A program made the translations under genes and the position numbers. A stretch of 45,482 bases of DNA from a virus, in the IMG/VR virus record IMGVR_UViG_3300035698_007087, positions 1 to 45,482 of that record; one strand, given 5' to 3'. Each line of letters begins with the position of its first letter. Positions within the stretch are counted from its first letter, which is position 1. Under the pieces are notes generated by a model. It was not told where the DNA came from, did not search any database, and was given only the letters and a program-made list of their open reading frames with translations. Shown here piece after piece: positions 1 through 8,286 of the stretch.

Positions 1-127
1 ATAGAAATCACTGCAGAACGTATTGCAGGTGACTTTGCAGTAGGTGGTATTGATGTAAGAACTACAGCTACAACTGGTCTATTAGTCCATGACATTCTAT
101 TCTTTGAAACTTATAATGCAGCAGATA
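1..127. repeat. 127-bp terminal direct repeat (circular overlap)
   Basis: Bases 1-127 are identical to 45356-45482. The repeat lies inside a protein gene and reading continues in frame across the join. An exact length of 127 is typical of the largest k-mer of short-read assemblers, so I read it as an assembly overlap that shows a circular or circularly permuted molecule, not as a biological terminal repeat. Unit length is 45,355 bp. Confidence 0.9.
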
Positions 128-327
128 TTTGTATTGTAGATACTATCACAGCTTCTACTGGCCAAATGGGCCCTAATATATATATGATGTTAAAACAAAA
201 TGCAGGTAATGTAACCGAAGCAATTACAGGTGCTACTTTCAGAGTAATGGATGTAGGTGTTCATGTAGTTAACTTAGTTAATGAGAAATCACTAGCAATT
301 AACTGGACAGCATCAACTGACGCTTAA
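1..327 (+). CDS. Virion structural protein, 3' part (continues from 44738)
   Basis: Open in frame 1 from the first base to TAA at 325-327. Joined through the 127-bp overlap with the 5' part at 44738, it gives a complete protein of 314 residues. This half carries alternating small-hydrophobic strands with the look of a beta-structured virion protein (for example 'VHDILFFETYNAADIC' and 'FRVMDVGVHVVNLVNEKS'). It sits directly after the major capsid gene and before other virion proteins. I do not recognise the family; a head or tail-associated structural role is inferred from position and composition. Confidence 0.85.
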   Translation: MEITAERIAGDFAVGGIDVRTTATTGLLVHDILFFETYNAADICIVDTITASTGQMGPNIYMMLKQNAGNVTEAITGATFRVMDVGVHVVNLVNEKSLAINWTASTDA

Positions 328-345
328 TAAAGGAGCAATGATAAT

Positions 346-1020
346 ATGAGACCAACAAGACTAGATATTGATCCAGCTAACGTGGATGCAGACGGTCTTG
401 CTGACAATAATGCTAGCTCAGGGGCAACCCTGGCGCTAGATGGTGCCCTCACATCAGGGGGCACTTTTACGTCAGCAGATGGACTAGCACACAGACTTAG
501 TATTACAGACACATCAACTCAAGCTCAAGATGATTCAGTGTTCACAGTAACCGGTACAGATGCGAATGGGAGAACCCAAACTGAAGCAGTAACTGGACCA
601 GGATCAACATTAACTGTTACAAGTACTAAATATTTCTTAACAGTATCAACAGTAACAATAGTAGGTGGGGACGCCAGTGATACCGTGGATATGGGAACTG
701 TAGACGAAGTAGCTGCAAAAACAATCATCGTCCCACACAGGAACACAACGCCCCACACGCTGCAGGTGGAAGTAACCGGGACAATCAACTATAGTGTAGA
801 AGTAACTGCCCAAGACCCTTTTACTGTAGGTGATTCCTCCCCCTTTGATCTTGATGACCAAGAAGACTTAGCTTGGATAGATGATGGTAACTTTAGCGGT
901 AAGACTGCAAGTATGCTAGACGACTTAGCTGCATCTGGTGTAAGAGCTTTACGTGTAGTAGCTAACTCATACACTGACACAGCTGAGTTACAGGTACGTA
1001 TAGTACCAGTAGTAAGATAG
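346..1020 (+). CDS. Putative virion structural protein, beta-rich
   Basis: 224 residues, rich in Thr, Val, Asp and Ala with few Lys and no Cys. Residues about 45-110 read as a beta-sandwich-like segment ('VFTVTGTDANGRTQTEAV'). A related pattern recurs in the next gene ('VLTVVGIGANNNEVTQTV'), so the two genes may share an ancestral domain. Start ATG at 346 follows an AGGAG about 10 bases upstream. It lies 18 bases after the preceding virion gene in the late operon. Function is inferred from context and composition only. Confidence 0.75.
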   Translation: MRPTRLDIDPANVDADGLADNNASSGATLALDGALTSGGTFTSADGLAHRLSITDTSTQAQDDSVFTVTGTDANGRTQTEAVTGPGSTLTVTSTKYFLTVSTVTIVGGDASDTVDMGTVDEVAAKTIIVPHRNTTPHTLQVEVTGTINYSVEVTAQDPFTVGDSSPFDLDDQEDLAWIDDGNFSGKTASMLDDLAASGVRALRVVANSYTDTAELQVRIVPVVR

Positions 1021-1028
1021 GATAGCTT

Positions 1029-1802
1029 ATGGCAGCATATGATAGGACATGCATACCTAAACCTAATAAAGGTTACGATCACGAGGTTGCAAGAGGTAAC
1101 GTAGTAGATACTTATGTAAATATTAAGTTCGGAAGGAATGCAGATATAGGAACAGCATTTGAGAATGTAAATGATCAAGGAGGTACCTATACCTACTCTA
1201 CATCAGTAGTCACGTATTACGTGTCCTCATCTAGTGCAGCAGATACAGACCAGGTACTGACAGTAGTAGGTATTGGTGCAAATAACAATGAAGTAACTCA
1301 AACTGTATCTTTAGCAGGTCAAACTAAGACTGCTATAGGTACAGGATTGTTTAGGGTGTACAGAGTATACGTAAGTTCAGGTAGTACTTTAGCAGGGACC
1401 TTATATGTATACGAGGACGATACGGTCACAGCAGGAGTACCGCAGACAGCTACTAAGATTAGGGCTAAGATTGTAATAGGTAACAACCAAACTCAGATGG
1501 CTCAAGTAACCGTACCACGTAACTATAGGTTTTTAATAACTGATTTTACTTTCACATCAGGAAAGGATAAGGAATCAGAGTTCCAGGCTAGGATAAGGCC
1601 AAGTGATGGGTCAGGGCCTTGGAGAGTAGTATACGATCATGACACGTACCGGGTGCCTTTAATAGTAAGAACTGAGATACCTTATGTTATTTTAGAGAAT
1701 ATGGATATAGAGGTACTATCTAAGGTAGGTTCAGGGACAGCTCCGATGGCGTGTAACTTTGGGTATATAGCAGAGAAGATAGATAATGAGCAAGTGGTTT
1801 AA
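1029..1802 (+). CDS. Putative virion structural protein
   Basis: 257 residues. Residues about 45-100 repeat the 'V-T-V-x-G-x-x-A-N' beta motif seen in the upstream gene. The C-terminal half ('FLITDFTFTSGKDKESEF', then 'WRVVYDHDTYRVPL') looks like a compact beta fold as in many phage decoration or baseplate-like proteins. The ribosome-binding site is weak (AGGAT). The gene's end overlaps the start of a small membrane-protein gene by 17 bases. Exact role unknown. Confidence 0.75.
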   Translation: MAAYDRTCIPKPNKGYDHEVARGNVVDTYVNIKFGRNADIGTAFENVNDQGGTYTYSTSVVTYYVSSSSAADTDQVLTVVGIGANNNEVTQTVSLAGQTKTAIGTGLFRVYRVYVSSGSTLAGTLYVYEDDTVTAGVPQTATKIRAKIVIGNNQTQMAQVTVPRNYRFLITDFTFTSGKDKESEFQARIRPSDGSGPWRVVYDHDTYRVPLIVRTEIPYVILENMDIEVLSKVGSGTAPMACNFGYIAEKIDNEQVV

Positions 1803-1941
1803 GATAAGAAAGTTTTATGACAGATATATGTACAGCTATAAGTATAGTCTAATGGTGTTCGTATATAAGGTAAGCATAGTAAGCACAGGAGTTGTGATAG
1901 CGATGAGCATAGATAGGTTAATACAACTATGGCTACTCTAA
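1786..1941 (+). CDS. Small putative membrane protein bridging two structural genes
   Basis: A 51-residue open frame that exactly fills the otherwise empty gap between two structural genes. Its ATG lies 17 bases before the end of the upstream gene, and it ends 13 bases into the next gene, giving a tightly coupled series. The protein begins with basic and aromatic residues (MSKWFKIRKFYDRY) followed by a hydrophobic segment 'SLMVFVYKVSIVSTGVVIAM', consistent with an inner-membrane protein of N-in topology. It could be a holin-like or lysis-timing peptide, but position is the only support for a role. The start has only a weak GAGAAG ribosome-binding site, so translation probably depends on coupling. 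Confidence 0.5.
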   Translation: MSKWFKIRKFYDRYMYSYKYSLMVFVYKVSIVSTGVVIAMSIDRLIQLWLL

Positions 1942-3326
1942 CAGGTAAGACACCAGCAAACACATATAAAGATTTATTACAGGTATCTAACTCCAATATA
2001 GGGGTAGATACCACACTTCGTTCTATAGAGGACGGACAGGGTACGGTTAGCTCAGCTAGCGTTAGTACCACAGAATTCAGGGTGACAGGATTCCTATCAC
2101 TCGGTAACGGAGCAACAGGGGGAGGAGAGGTTAGGTGGTTAGAAGACACTGATAATGGTTCTAACTACCTTTCATTGAAGTCTCCAGCAGCGGTAACAAC
2201 TACAACTACTTGGATACTACCAGATGGTGATGGATCAGCAGCTGAAGTATTAACTACAGACGGATCAGGAACATTATCATGGTCAGCAGCAGGTGGTGCA
2301 GATACCTTTACTAGCATAGAGGTAGATGGTGTAGCAGTATCCACAGCAGCCCCTACATTAGACTTTAATGGAACAGACTTCGACCTAACAGAAGCACCAG
2401 CAGATGACTTTGATATAACTATTAAAGCAGAGAGAATTCAAGACATAGCAGGAGCAATGGCTACGGGTAATACTGAAACAGGTATTACTGTAACGTATCA
2501 AGATAGTGATGGTACAATAGATTACGTAGTATCAGATTTAACTGTAGCAGGAGATTCAGGAACAACTGGAATGACCCCTGGGGATACTCTTACAATAGCA
2601 GGAGGTACAGGTGTCACTACAGCAATGTCTGGGGATACCTTAACAGTAAATGGAGATGCAGCATCAATTTCAGCTGTAGGAGTAGTAGAGTTAGCTACCG
2701 TAGCAGAAACAAATACAGGAGCATCTGCAGCATTAGCTGTCACACCAGACGGGTTAGATGGCTGGACAGGATCAGCACAGGTAACTACTTTAGGTACAAT
2801 AGCTACTGGTACATGGGAAGGAACAGCAGTAGCTGTAAACCAAGGTGGAACAGGTCAAACAAGCTATACGGATGGCCAATTACTAGTAGGTAATACAACT
2901 GGCAACACCTTAGCTAAAGCTGCGTTAACAGGAGGTACGAACCTCTCAGTAGTTAATGGATCAGGTACTATAACCCTTAATGTAGATGATGCTTTCTTAG
3001 CAAATAATGGAGATGTAGGAACCGGCGTATATGACTTTGGTGGAGCTACTTCTTTAGAAATACCAAACGGAGCAACACCAACGGTAGATGCAGCAGGCGA
3101 AATTGCAATAGATACAACTATAGCAGACTACACAGGATTAGTTAAGTATCATGACGGTGTAGAAGAATTAACAGTAGTAGCAATGCCAACAGCAAATCTA
3201 ACTACTACAGATACTCATGTTGTAATGTATGATGCAGGAAATAATGAGTTTAAAATGGCAGCACAATCTGGTGGAGCAGCAGGAATAGCTGCAGGCCTTG
3301 TAATAGCATTACATATGATTTTATAA
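1929..3326 (+). CDS. Tail fibre-like structural protein
   Basis: 465 residues, almost free of Lys and Cys and rich in Gly, Thr, Ala and Asp. Residues about 65-120 contain the module 'EDTDNGSNYLSLKSPAAV ... LPDGDG', which is also present in the two fibres at 13376 and 14702. About residues 260-285 read 'GVVELATVAE...AVTPDGLDGW', a pattern of phage tail-fibre repeats. About 300-320 read 'VNQGGTGQTSYTDGQLLVGN', typical of T4 short and long fibre repeat regions. This suggests a trimeric, beta-structured fibre or fibre-attachment protein. No chaperone or catalytic domain is seen. Confidence 0.8.
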   Translation: MATLTGKTPANTYKDLLQVSNSNIGVDTTLRSIEDGQGTVSSASVSTTEFRVTGFLSLGNGATGGGEVRWLEDTDNGSNYLSLKSPAAVTTTTTWILPDGDGSAAEVLTTDGSGTLSWSAAGGADTFTSIEVDGVAVSTAAPTLDFNGTDFDLTEAPADDFDITIKAERIQDIAGAMATGNTETGITVTYQDSDGTIDYVVSDLTVAGDSGTTGMTPGDTLTIAGGTGVTTAMSGDTLTVNGDAASISAVGVVELATVAETNTGASAALAVTPDGLDGWTGSAQVTTLGTIATGTWEGTAVAVNQGGTGQTSYTDGQLLVGNTTGNTLAKAALTGGTNLSVVNGSGTITLNVDDAFLANNGDVGTGVYDFGGATSLEIPNGATPTVDAAGEIAIDTTIADYTGLVKYHDGVEELTVVAMPTANLTTTDTHVVMYDAGNNEFKMAAQSGGAAGIAAGLVIALHMIL

Positions 3327-3341
3327 GAGGAATATTAGTAT

Positions 3342-3719
3342 ATGGCAAATCCAAATATAGTAAGTACAGCTACTATGACACTAGAGAGTTCTAAAGGTGC
3401 TCTAACTACAGCTGCAGGGACAATAGTAAATAATGCAGCAGCTTCTGAGACAGTAGTAAAGATAATATCATTGTATGTAGCTAACATAGATGGAACTAAC
3501 TCAGCAACTGTAACAATAAGCGTGTACTCAGAAGATGACCATGGCGGAACTGGTACAGCCATTGCTAGTACTGTAGCAGTTTCCGCAGACTCCTCTATAG
3601 TAATCATAGATGAGACATCACCAATAATACTAGAGGAAGATATGAGCTTAGGTGGTCTAGCATCCGCAGATGGTGACTTAGTATTTGTAGCAAGCTATCA
3701 GGTGATTAACGATGCCTAG
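3342..3719 (+). CDS. Hypothetical virion protein
   Basis: 125 residues, beta-rich and acidic ('VKIISLYVANIDGTNSATV', 'ADSSIVIIDETSPIILEED'). Sequences of this kind, with small Val/Ile strands and an 'xxxNxxGTxSATVTI' core, are common among small phage tail-tip or fibre-associated proteins, but I cannot name the family. GAGGAAT precedes the ATG by about 10 bases. Its last 8 bases overlap the start of the glycine-rich gene, so the two are probably translated together. Confidence 0.7.
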   Translation: MANPNIVSTATMTLESSKGALTTAAGTIVNNAAASETVVKIISLYVANIDGTNSATVTISVYSEDDHGGTGTAIASTVAVSADSSIVIIDETSPIILEEDMSLGGLASADGDLVFVASYQVINDA

Positions 3720-4557
3720 GTATATAGGATCTACTAATGCAGCAGCGGTAAATGCTTCAGGTGGAGCAGAGACAGCATCAGGAGGCTATAACATCCATAC
3801 GTTTACAGCTTCTGGTGACTTCACAATCAGTTCATTATCATTTAAAGGAATATACTCCTTATCTAAGCTTCTAGAGACTACTACAACAGCAGATATTGAG
3901 TATTTAGTAGTAGCTGGTGGCGGAGGCGGAGGTGGCTCCGGAGGCGGAGGCGGTGCAGGAGGAATGCAAACTTCTTCTGTAGATAAGTCCACAGGAGTCT
4001 ATACAGTAACAATCGGAGCAGGTGGAGCAGGCGGTGCTAGTTCTATAGGATCAGACGGCAGTGACTCTGTATTTGACTCTGTCACATCTACAGGCGGCGG
4101 TGGCGGAGGCTACAGATCTACAACTGCAGGACAGGACGGCGGTTCGGGTGGCGGTGCAGCTTACACAAACGAAGGTGTAGGTAGCGGAGTAAGTGGACAA
4201 GGTAATGCAGGTGGCGCAGGTGGCGGTGGTGACTATGATTCTGGTGGAGGCGGTGGCGCTACAGCAGCAGGTACATCAGGTGTTACTGGATTAGGAACAG
4301 GTGGAGCAGGAACAGCTAGTTCTATTTCGGGAGGTGCAGTAACCTATGCTGGGGGCGGCGGAGGCGGTGGCGGTACTTTAACAGCAGGAGCAGGTGGCGC
4401 AGGTGGCGGTGGTGCAGGCGGAAACCAAACCAACGTTGGAACAGCAGGAACAGCTAACACCGGTGGCGGTGGAGGCGGAGGTGGTTCAAGCGGTAGTGCA
4501 ATAGCTACAGGCGGAACAGGTGGTTCAGGTATTGTTATTGTGAGGTATTTAGGTTAA
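3712..4557 (+). CDS. Glycine-rich tail/receptor-interaction protein
   Basis: 281 residues. After a 65-residue N-terminal part, 'IEYLVVAGGGGGGG' opens a glycine-rich domain. Runs of 5-9 glycines alternate with Ala/Ser/Thr ('TVTIGAGGAGGASS') and the domain closes with 'GSGIVIVRYLG'. This start-and-end signature defines the glycine-rich domain found at the distal end of many marine and freshwater phage tail proteins, where polyglycine II-like sandwiches are thought to touch the receptor. The DNA is correspondingly GGN-rich, unlike the AT-rich surroundings, which is a coding effect rather than a sign of transfer. Confidence 0.8.
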   Translation: MPRYIGSTNAAAVNASGGAETASGGYNIHTFTASGDFTISSLSFKGIYSLSKLLETTTTADIEYLVVAGGGGGGGSGGGGGAGGMQTSSVDKSTGVYTVTIGAGGAGGASSIGSDGSDSVFDSVTSTGGGGGGYRSTTAGQDGGSGGGAAYTNEGVGSGVSGQGNAGGAGGGGDYDSGGGGGATAAGTSGVTGLGTGGAGTASSISGGAVTYAGGGGGGGGTLTAGAGGAGGGGAGGNQTNVGTAGTANTGGGGGGGGSSGSAIATGGTGGSGIVIVRYLG

Positions 4558-4558
4558 T

Positions 4559-4888
4559 ATGGGATACTGGGCAGAACTAGATAGTAATAAACGGGTTAAG
4601 AGAGTAATAATAGCTGACAGTAAGTATATAGCCACATTGGAAGGTAGATGGGTTGAGACTTTTAGTAGGTATAAAGATTTCGCTGGTAAAGGGTATGAAT
4701 ATAACCCAGTATATAAGGTATTTAAAAGTCCACAACCTTTCGGTTCTTGGAAGTATGATTATAGAGCTAAAGAATGGAAGGCTCCTGTAGATATGCCAAT
4801 AATTAGTAAGGTTAGTGATGTATCGTTTACCTGGGATGAGGAAGAGGGCACTTGGGAAGTGTTAAGGAAGTTAGATGAGATTACGTAA
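4559..4888 (+). CDS. Hypothetical tail-associated protein (GYxY/PFxSW type)
   Basis: 109 residues. It contains 'YKDFAGKGYEYNPVYKVF' and 'PQPFGSWKYDYRAKEWKAP', matching the common phage pattern of a G-Y-x-Y segment followed by a P-[FY]-x-S-W motif. Proteins with this motif sit downstream of fibres in many aquatic phages and are annotated as tail-fibre-associated or assembly proteins without proof. Starts one base after the preceding stop. The 3' end overlaps the first zinc-ribbon gene by 14 bases. Confidence 0.65.
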   Translation: MGYWAELDSNKRVKRVIIADSKYIATLEGRWVETFSRYKDFAGKGYEYNPVYKVFKSPQPFGSWKYDYRAKEWKAPVDMPIISKVSDVSFTWDEEEGTWEVLRKLDEIT

Positions 4889-5138
4889 AGAGGATGACAA
4901 ATATGTACCAGGAGATTACAACATAGTATGTGATGTCTGTGGTAGTGAAATTAAAGCATCACAAGCAAGGCAAAGATGGGATGGGTTTATTGTATGCCCA
5001 GAGGACTGGGAACCTAGACATCCTCAAGATGCGCCATCTCCAAGTATTAAAGATGGTATGCCAGTATATAGACCACAACTAGACGAGAGTATTGATGATA
5101 CAACGTTTATAAGTATAAAAGCAGGCCCAGAGGAATGA
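4875..5138 (+). CDS. Small zinc-ribbon-like protein, copy 1
   Basis: 87 residues with 'CDVCGSEIKASQARQRWDG' followed by 'CPEDWEPRHPQD'. Three cysteines plus the W-E-P-R-H-P motif suggest a small zinc-binding or treble-clef-like fold. The next gene is a clear paralogue sharing the Y-N-[IL]-[IV]-C-x-V-C-G core and the D-W-E-P-R-H-P-Q block. These small proteins recur in structural regions of aquatic phages, but their role is unknown. It overlaps the neighbouring genes on both sides (14 and 4 bases). Confidence 0.7.
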   Translation: MRLRKEDDKYVPGDYNIVCDVCGSEIKASQARQRWDGFIVCPEDWEPRHPQDAPSPSIKDGMPVYRPQLDESIDDTTFISIKAGPEE

Positions 5139-5443
5139 AGAAGAACAGTAGAGACGTATACATGTCTGGGGACCATAACTTAATATGTCATGTATGCGGT
5201 ATGAAGATTAAAGCTAGTGAGGCTAGGTTAAGATGGGACGGAGTATATACATGCCCTAGGGATTGGGAACCTAGGCACCCTCAAGAAGCTACACCACCTG
5301 TATTTAGAGATCCAAGAGCTTTAAAGGTCACAAGGCCAGCTAGAAAGATAGGTGATGAAGTGTTTGTAAGTCCAAATGAATGGGAAACACTTGTAAGAAA
5401 CTGGGAAGACTATACAACAGATAATTGGGAAGATTGGGGTTAA
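5135..5443 (+). CDS. Small zinc-ribbon-like protein, copy 2
   Basis: 102 residues and a tandem paralogue of the preceding gene: 'HNLICHVCGMKIKASEARLR', then 'CPRDWEPRHPQEA'. The C-terminal part differs and is rich in Trp, Asn and Asp ('NWEDYTTDNWEDWG'). The ATGA overlap with the upstream stop indicates translational coupling. The role is unknown; a virion-assembly or structural role is inferred from its place between fibre-associated and tail-completion genes. Confidence 0.7.
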   Translation: MKKNSRDVYMSGDHNLICHVCGMKIKASEARLRWDGVYTCPRDWEPRHPQEATPPVFRDPRALKVTRPARKIGDEVFVSPNEWETLVRNWEDYTTDNWEDWG

Positions 5444-5445
5444 TA

Positions 5446-6390
5446 ATGGCAACATCAGGATCTATAAATTTCACTCAGACAAGAGATGAGATAATTAAAG
5501 ATGCATTCATACTTTTGGGTGTATATGGTGAGCAAGAAGCAGTAAGAGGTGGTGATAACGCCCTAGCTTCTAGAACACTAAATGCAATGATTAAAGCATG
5601 GCAAGGCAGGGGTATCAACCTATTTGCACAAACTGAGGCTACTATATTCCTAGAGAAGGCTCAGGTAAAGTATAGCTTAAATGGAACAAGTGGGGATCAA
5701 GCATCCAATGAAACAGGGATTGTAGAGACAGACATGACAGCTGCCTCAATACTAGGTGCTTCTACAGTAGACGTAACATCAGTTACAGGTATGACTGCAG
5801 GAGATGTAATAGGCGTAGTGTTAGATGACGGTACAATGGACTGGGATACGATAGCCTCAATAGCTACCTTAGAGGTGACCTTAACGGGTACGTTAACAAG
5901 TGCAGCTGCTAAAGGTAACAGGGTATATACGTACACAACGTTACTTGCAAGACCAATGGACATTACAGATATACGACTACGTAACGATGGTGATACAGAT
6001 AGAACAATAACTAGGATATCTAGAGAAGAGTATTTTGGAATGTCAAATAAGACTTCTCAAAGCACACCAACAATGTACTTCTATGACAGACAGAACACTA
6101 CTGGGTACCTATACGTATGGCCAGCACCAGACACACCTAATGATAGACTAAAGGTAACTTATATAAGAACATTAGAAGACTTTGACTCGTCTTCAGATAA
6201 CCCTGACCTACCACAAGAATGGATAGAAGCAATGAAGTACCAACTAGCCGTAAGGTTAGCACCTGCATTTGGTAAAGATCAGAAGTTAGCATCATTAGCA
6301 CCACTAGCGTCCTCAATGTTAGAGTCTATGCTAGAGTGGGATAATGAACATACAAGCCTCTCAGTAACGCCAGACATGGGACCTAGTTGA
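5446..6390 (+). CDS. P22 gp4-like head completion / tail accessory factor
   Basis: 314 residues from the ATG at 5446, just after the previous stop; an ATG 21 bases upstream would overlap the upstream gene and has no better ribosome-binding site. The pattern 'TRDEIIKDAFILLGVYGEQE', 'LNAMIKAWQGRGINLFA', 'RPMDITDIRLR', 'LYVWPAPD' and a C-terminal 'PQEWIEAMKYQLAVRLAPAF' is that of P22 gp4-type proteins, which form the ring below the portal and plug the packaged DNA. Here a Thr/Val-rich insert (about residues 85-160) lengthens it beyond the 166 residues of P22 gp4. It is followed directly by the gp10-like gene, as in P22. Confidence 0.8.
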   Translation: MATSGSINFTQTRDEIIKDAFILLGVYGEQEAVRGGDNALASRTLNAMIKAWQGRGINLFAQTEATIFLEKAQVKYSLNGTSGDQASNETGIVETDMTAASILGASTVDVTSVTGMTAGDVIGVVLDDGTMDWDTIASIATLEVTLTGTLTSAAAKGNRVYTYTTLLARPMDITDIRLRNDGDTDRTITRISREEYFGMSNKTSQSTPTMYFYDRQNTTGYLYVWPAPDTPNDRLKVTYIRTLEDFDSSSDNPDLPQEWIEAMKYQLAVRLAPAFGKDQKLASLAPLASSMLESMLEWDNEHTSLSVTPDMGPS

Positions 6391-6391
6391 T

Positions 6392-7855
6392 ATGCCAGTA
6401 CTACCAATAACCGGGGGATTCTACAAGACTAAGTCAGATACACAGTCTAAGCAGGAGACTGTTAACTGGTATGTAGAAGAGGACCCTACTGATCAAGAAA
6501 GACAAGTAATATTAATGCCAACACCGGGCCTAGAGCTATACTTAAATTTAAAGTCTGATGGAGCTCAAGTAAGGGGGATGATAGAACATAAGGATGTAGG
6601 TTATGTAGTAGTCGATGACGAGGTATATACTATAGATAGCTCTGACGTAGCAACATTAATAGCTACACTGACGACTAGTACAGGACTAGTAAGCTTAGCA
6701 GCAACTAATGATGAGATAGTGCTGGCAGACGGGGATAAAGGCTACAGTTACAAGATAAGTACAACTACCTGGGCTGAAATAATAGATGGAGACTTCCCAA
6801 GTGATCCAACAGAGGTAAGTGCACAGGATGGCTACGTACTTGTAGCAAATCCTAGTACTAGACAATTTCAATTCTCAGCTATCAATGACGCTACTGACTG
6901 GAACTCATTACATATAGCTTCTGCAGAGTATGCTGAGGATAACATAGTAACACTATACTCTAGCTTTGATCAGATGTGGATATTCTGTGATAAGACAACA
7001 GAAGTATGGTACGACTCAGGAGACACGTTCCCTTGGACACCAATACAGGGTGGCGTACTAGAGATGGGATGTGCAGCACCAAGAACAGTAGCTGAAGCAG
7101 ATAACTCACTATTCTGGGTAGGTAAAGATAGATATGGTGAAGGAATAGTATGCATGTCTAATGGGTTTAACTACCAAATAGTGTCAACTAGAGCTATAAA
7201 CAATGAGATACGCACATACACATCAATAAGCAATGCACACGCTTACACATACAGGCAGGAAGGGCATACATTCTATGTCTTAACATTCCCTTCAGCAACT
7301 AAGGTTGAGGGAGAGGACATAGGAGTAACTTGGGTTTATGACACTACAACAGCTATATGGCATGAGAGGAGATCTTTAAGCCCCAACGCACCAACAACGC
7401 CCACGTATTCAAGGCATAGAGGAAATTCTTATATGTTCTTGAGAGGAATGAATTTAGTAGGCGACTATGCGTCAGGTAATCTATATAAGCTTGACCTGGA
7501 TACATACACAGACAATGGTGATGCTATACTAAGAAAGAGAGTAAGTGAGAATATAGATCAAGATGCTAGGATATTCAGTACATATAACTTAGATGTTCAA
7601 ATGAACACTGGAGTAGGGCTTGTAACAGGACAAGGATCAGATCCCTTATTCGGAGTAAGATACTCTAAAGATAAAGCTAATACATGGAGTGAACAGGTGT
7701 TCCTATCACCAGGTAAAATAGGTGAATATAATAAGAGATCTATTATATCCAGGCTGGGGTCAGGAAGATCACTCACCATAGAGGTTGAGGCTACAGATCC
7801 AGTCAAATGGGTACTACTAGGGGCAAGAGCGGACATTGAGGGGTCAACAGACTAA
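6392..7855 (+). CDS. P22 gp10-like tail hub / packaged-DNA stabilisation protein
   Basis: 487 residues, close to the 472 of P22 gp10. Typical features are 'ETVNWYVEEDPTD...PTPGLELY' at the N terminus, 'IFCDKTTEVWYDSGD', 'GCAAPRTVAEADNSLFWVG' and 'GHTFYVLTFPSA' in the middle, a run of beta strands consistent with the tail-hub propeller-like fold. In P22-like tails this protein forms the hexameric hub that attaches to gp4 and holds the tailspikes. Starts one base after the gp4-like stop. Confidence 0.85.
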   Translation: MPVLPITGGFYKTKSDTQSKQETVNWYVEEDPTDQERQVILMPTPGLELYLNLKSDGAQVRGMIEHKDVGYVVVDDEVYTIDSSDVATLIATLTTSTGLVSLAATNDEIVLADGDKGYSYKISTTTWAEIIDGDFPSDPTEVSAQDGYVLVANPSTRQFQFSAINDATDWNSLHIASAEYAEDNIVTLYSSFDQMWIFCDKTTEVWYDSGDTFPWTPIQGGVLEMGCAAPRTVAEADNSLFWVGKDRYGEGIVCMSNGFNYQIVSTRAINNEIRTYTSISNAHAYTYRQEGHTFYVLTFPSATKVEGEDIGVTWVYDTTTAIWHERRSLSPNAPTTPTYSRHRGNSYMFLRGMNLVGDYASGNLYKLDLDTYTDNGDAILRKRVSENIDQDARIFSTYNLDVQMNTGVGLVTGQGSDPLFGVRYSKDKANTWSEQVFLSPGKIGEYNKRSIISRLGSGRSLTIEVEATDPVKWVLLGARADIEGSTD

Positions 7856-8286
7856 TGGCTAGCAATACTCCTAGAGTTTCTCCTCCCCCTTCACAGCAGG
7901 AGTTAGTAATAGAGGATAAGAATGCCGGGACCATACTAAGTCCAGTATGGGTTCAATGGATGGATGTACTACGTAAAGAGGTTAACCCATCTAGACAGAA
8001 TATAACAGGTGCAGGTGCTATAGATCCTAATATAGACTATACATCCCTATCTGTAGCAGCAGGTACTTATGCGGTTACTTTAGCTGTTCCAGATGTACCA
8101 GGTAGACTTAAGATAATAGAGATGACAGACGCAACAGGTACTTCAGTTACACTAGCTTTAGCTAATGTTATTGGAGGTACTGCAGGTACGACAGCAACCT
8201 TTAATGCAGTTAATGAGACACTCACTTTAGTTAGTGTAGCTACTAAGTGGGTAGTTATAGATGAGCATGGAGTCACATTATCATGA
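7855..8286 (+). CDS. Hypothetical virion protein
   Basis: 143 residues. The N-terminal 'SPPPSQQELVIEDKNAGTIL' and 'SPVWVQWMDVLR' are typical of small proteins found next to tail-hub genes in podoviruses. The rest is a beta-rich domain ('DVPGRLKIIEMTDATGTSV'). It starts on the A of the upstream stop (TAATG) and overlaps the next gene by ATGA, so it is translated within the tail block. Probably a minor tail or fibre-adaptor protein. Confidence 0.65.
   Translation: MASNTPRVSPPPSQQELVIEDKNAGTILSPVWVQWMDVLRKEVNPSRQNITGAGAIDPNIDYTSLSVAAGTYAVTLAVPDVPGRLKIIEMTDATGTSVTLALANVIGGTAGTTATFNAVNETLTLVSVATKWVVIDEHGVTLS

Noticed and set aside
525-1178. Several minus-strand open frames over the structural genes
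   Set aside because: They are opposite long, well-formed virion genes, lack ribosome-binding sites and read as mirror composition (Ser/Val/Ile-rich).
3900-4540. Foreign GC-rich island
   Set aside because: The GC rise is fully explained by glycine codons of the glycine-rich tail protein.
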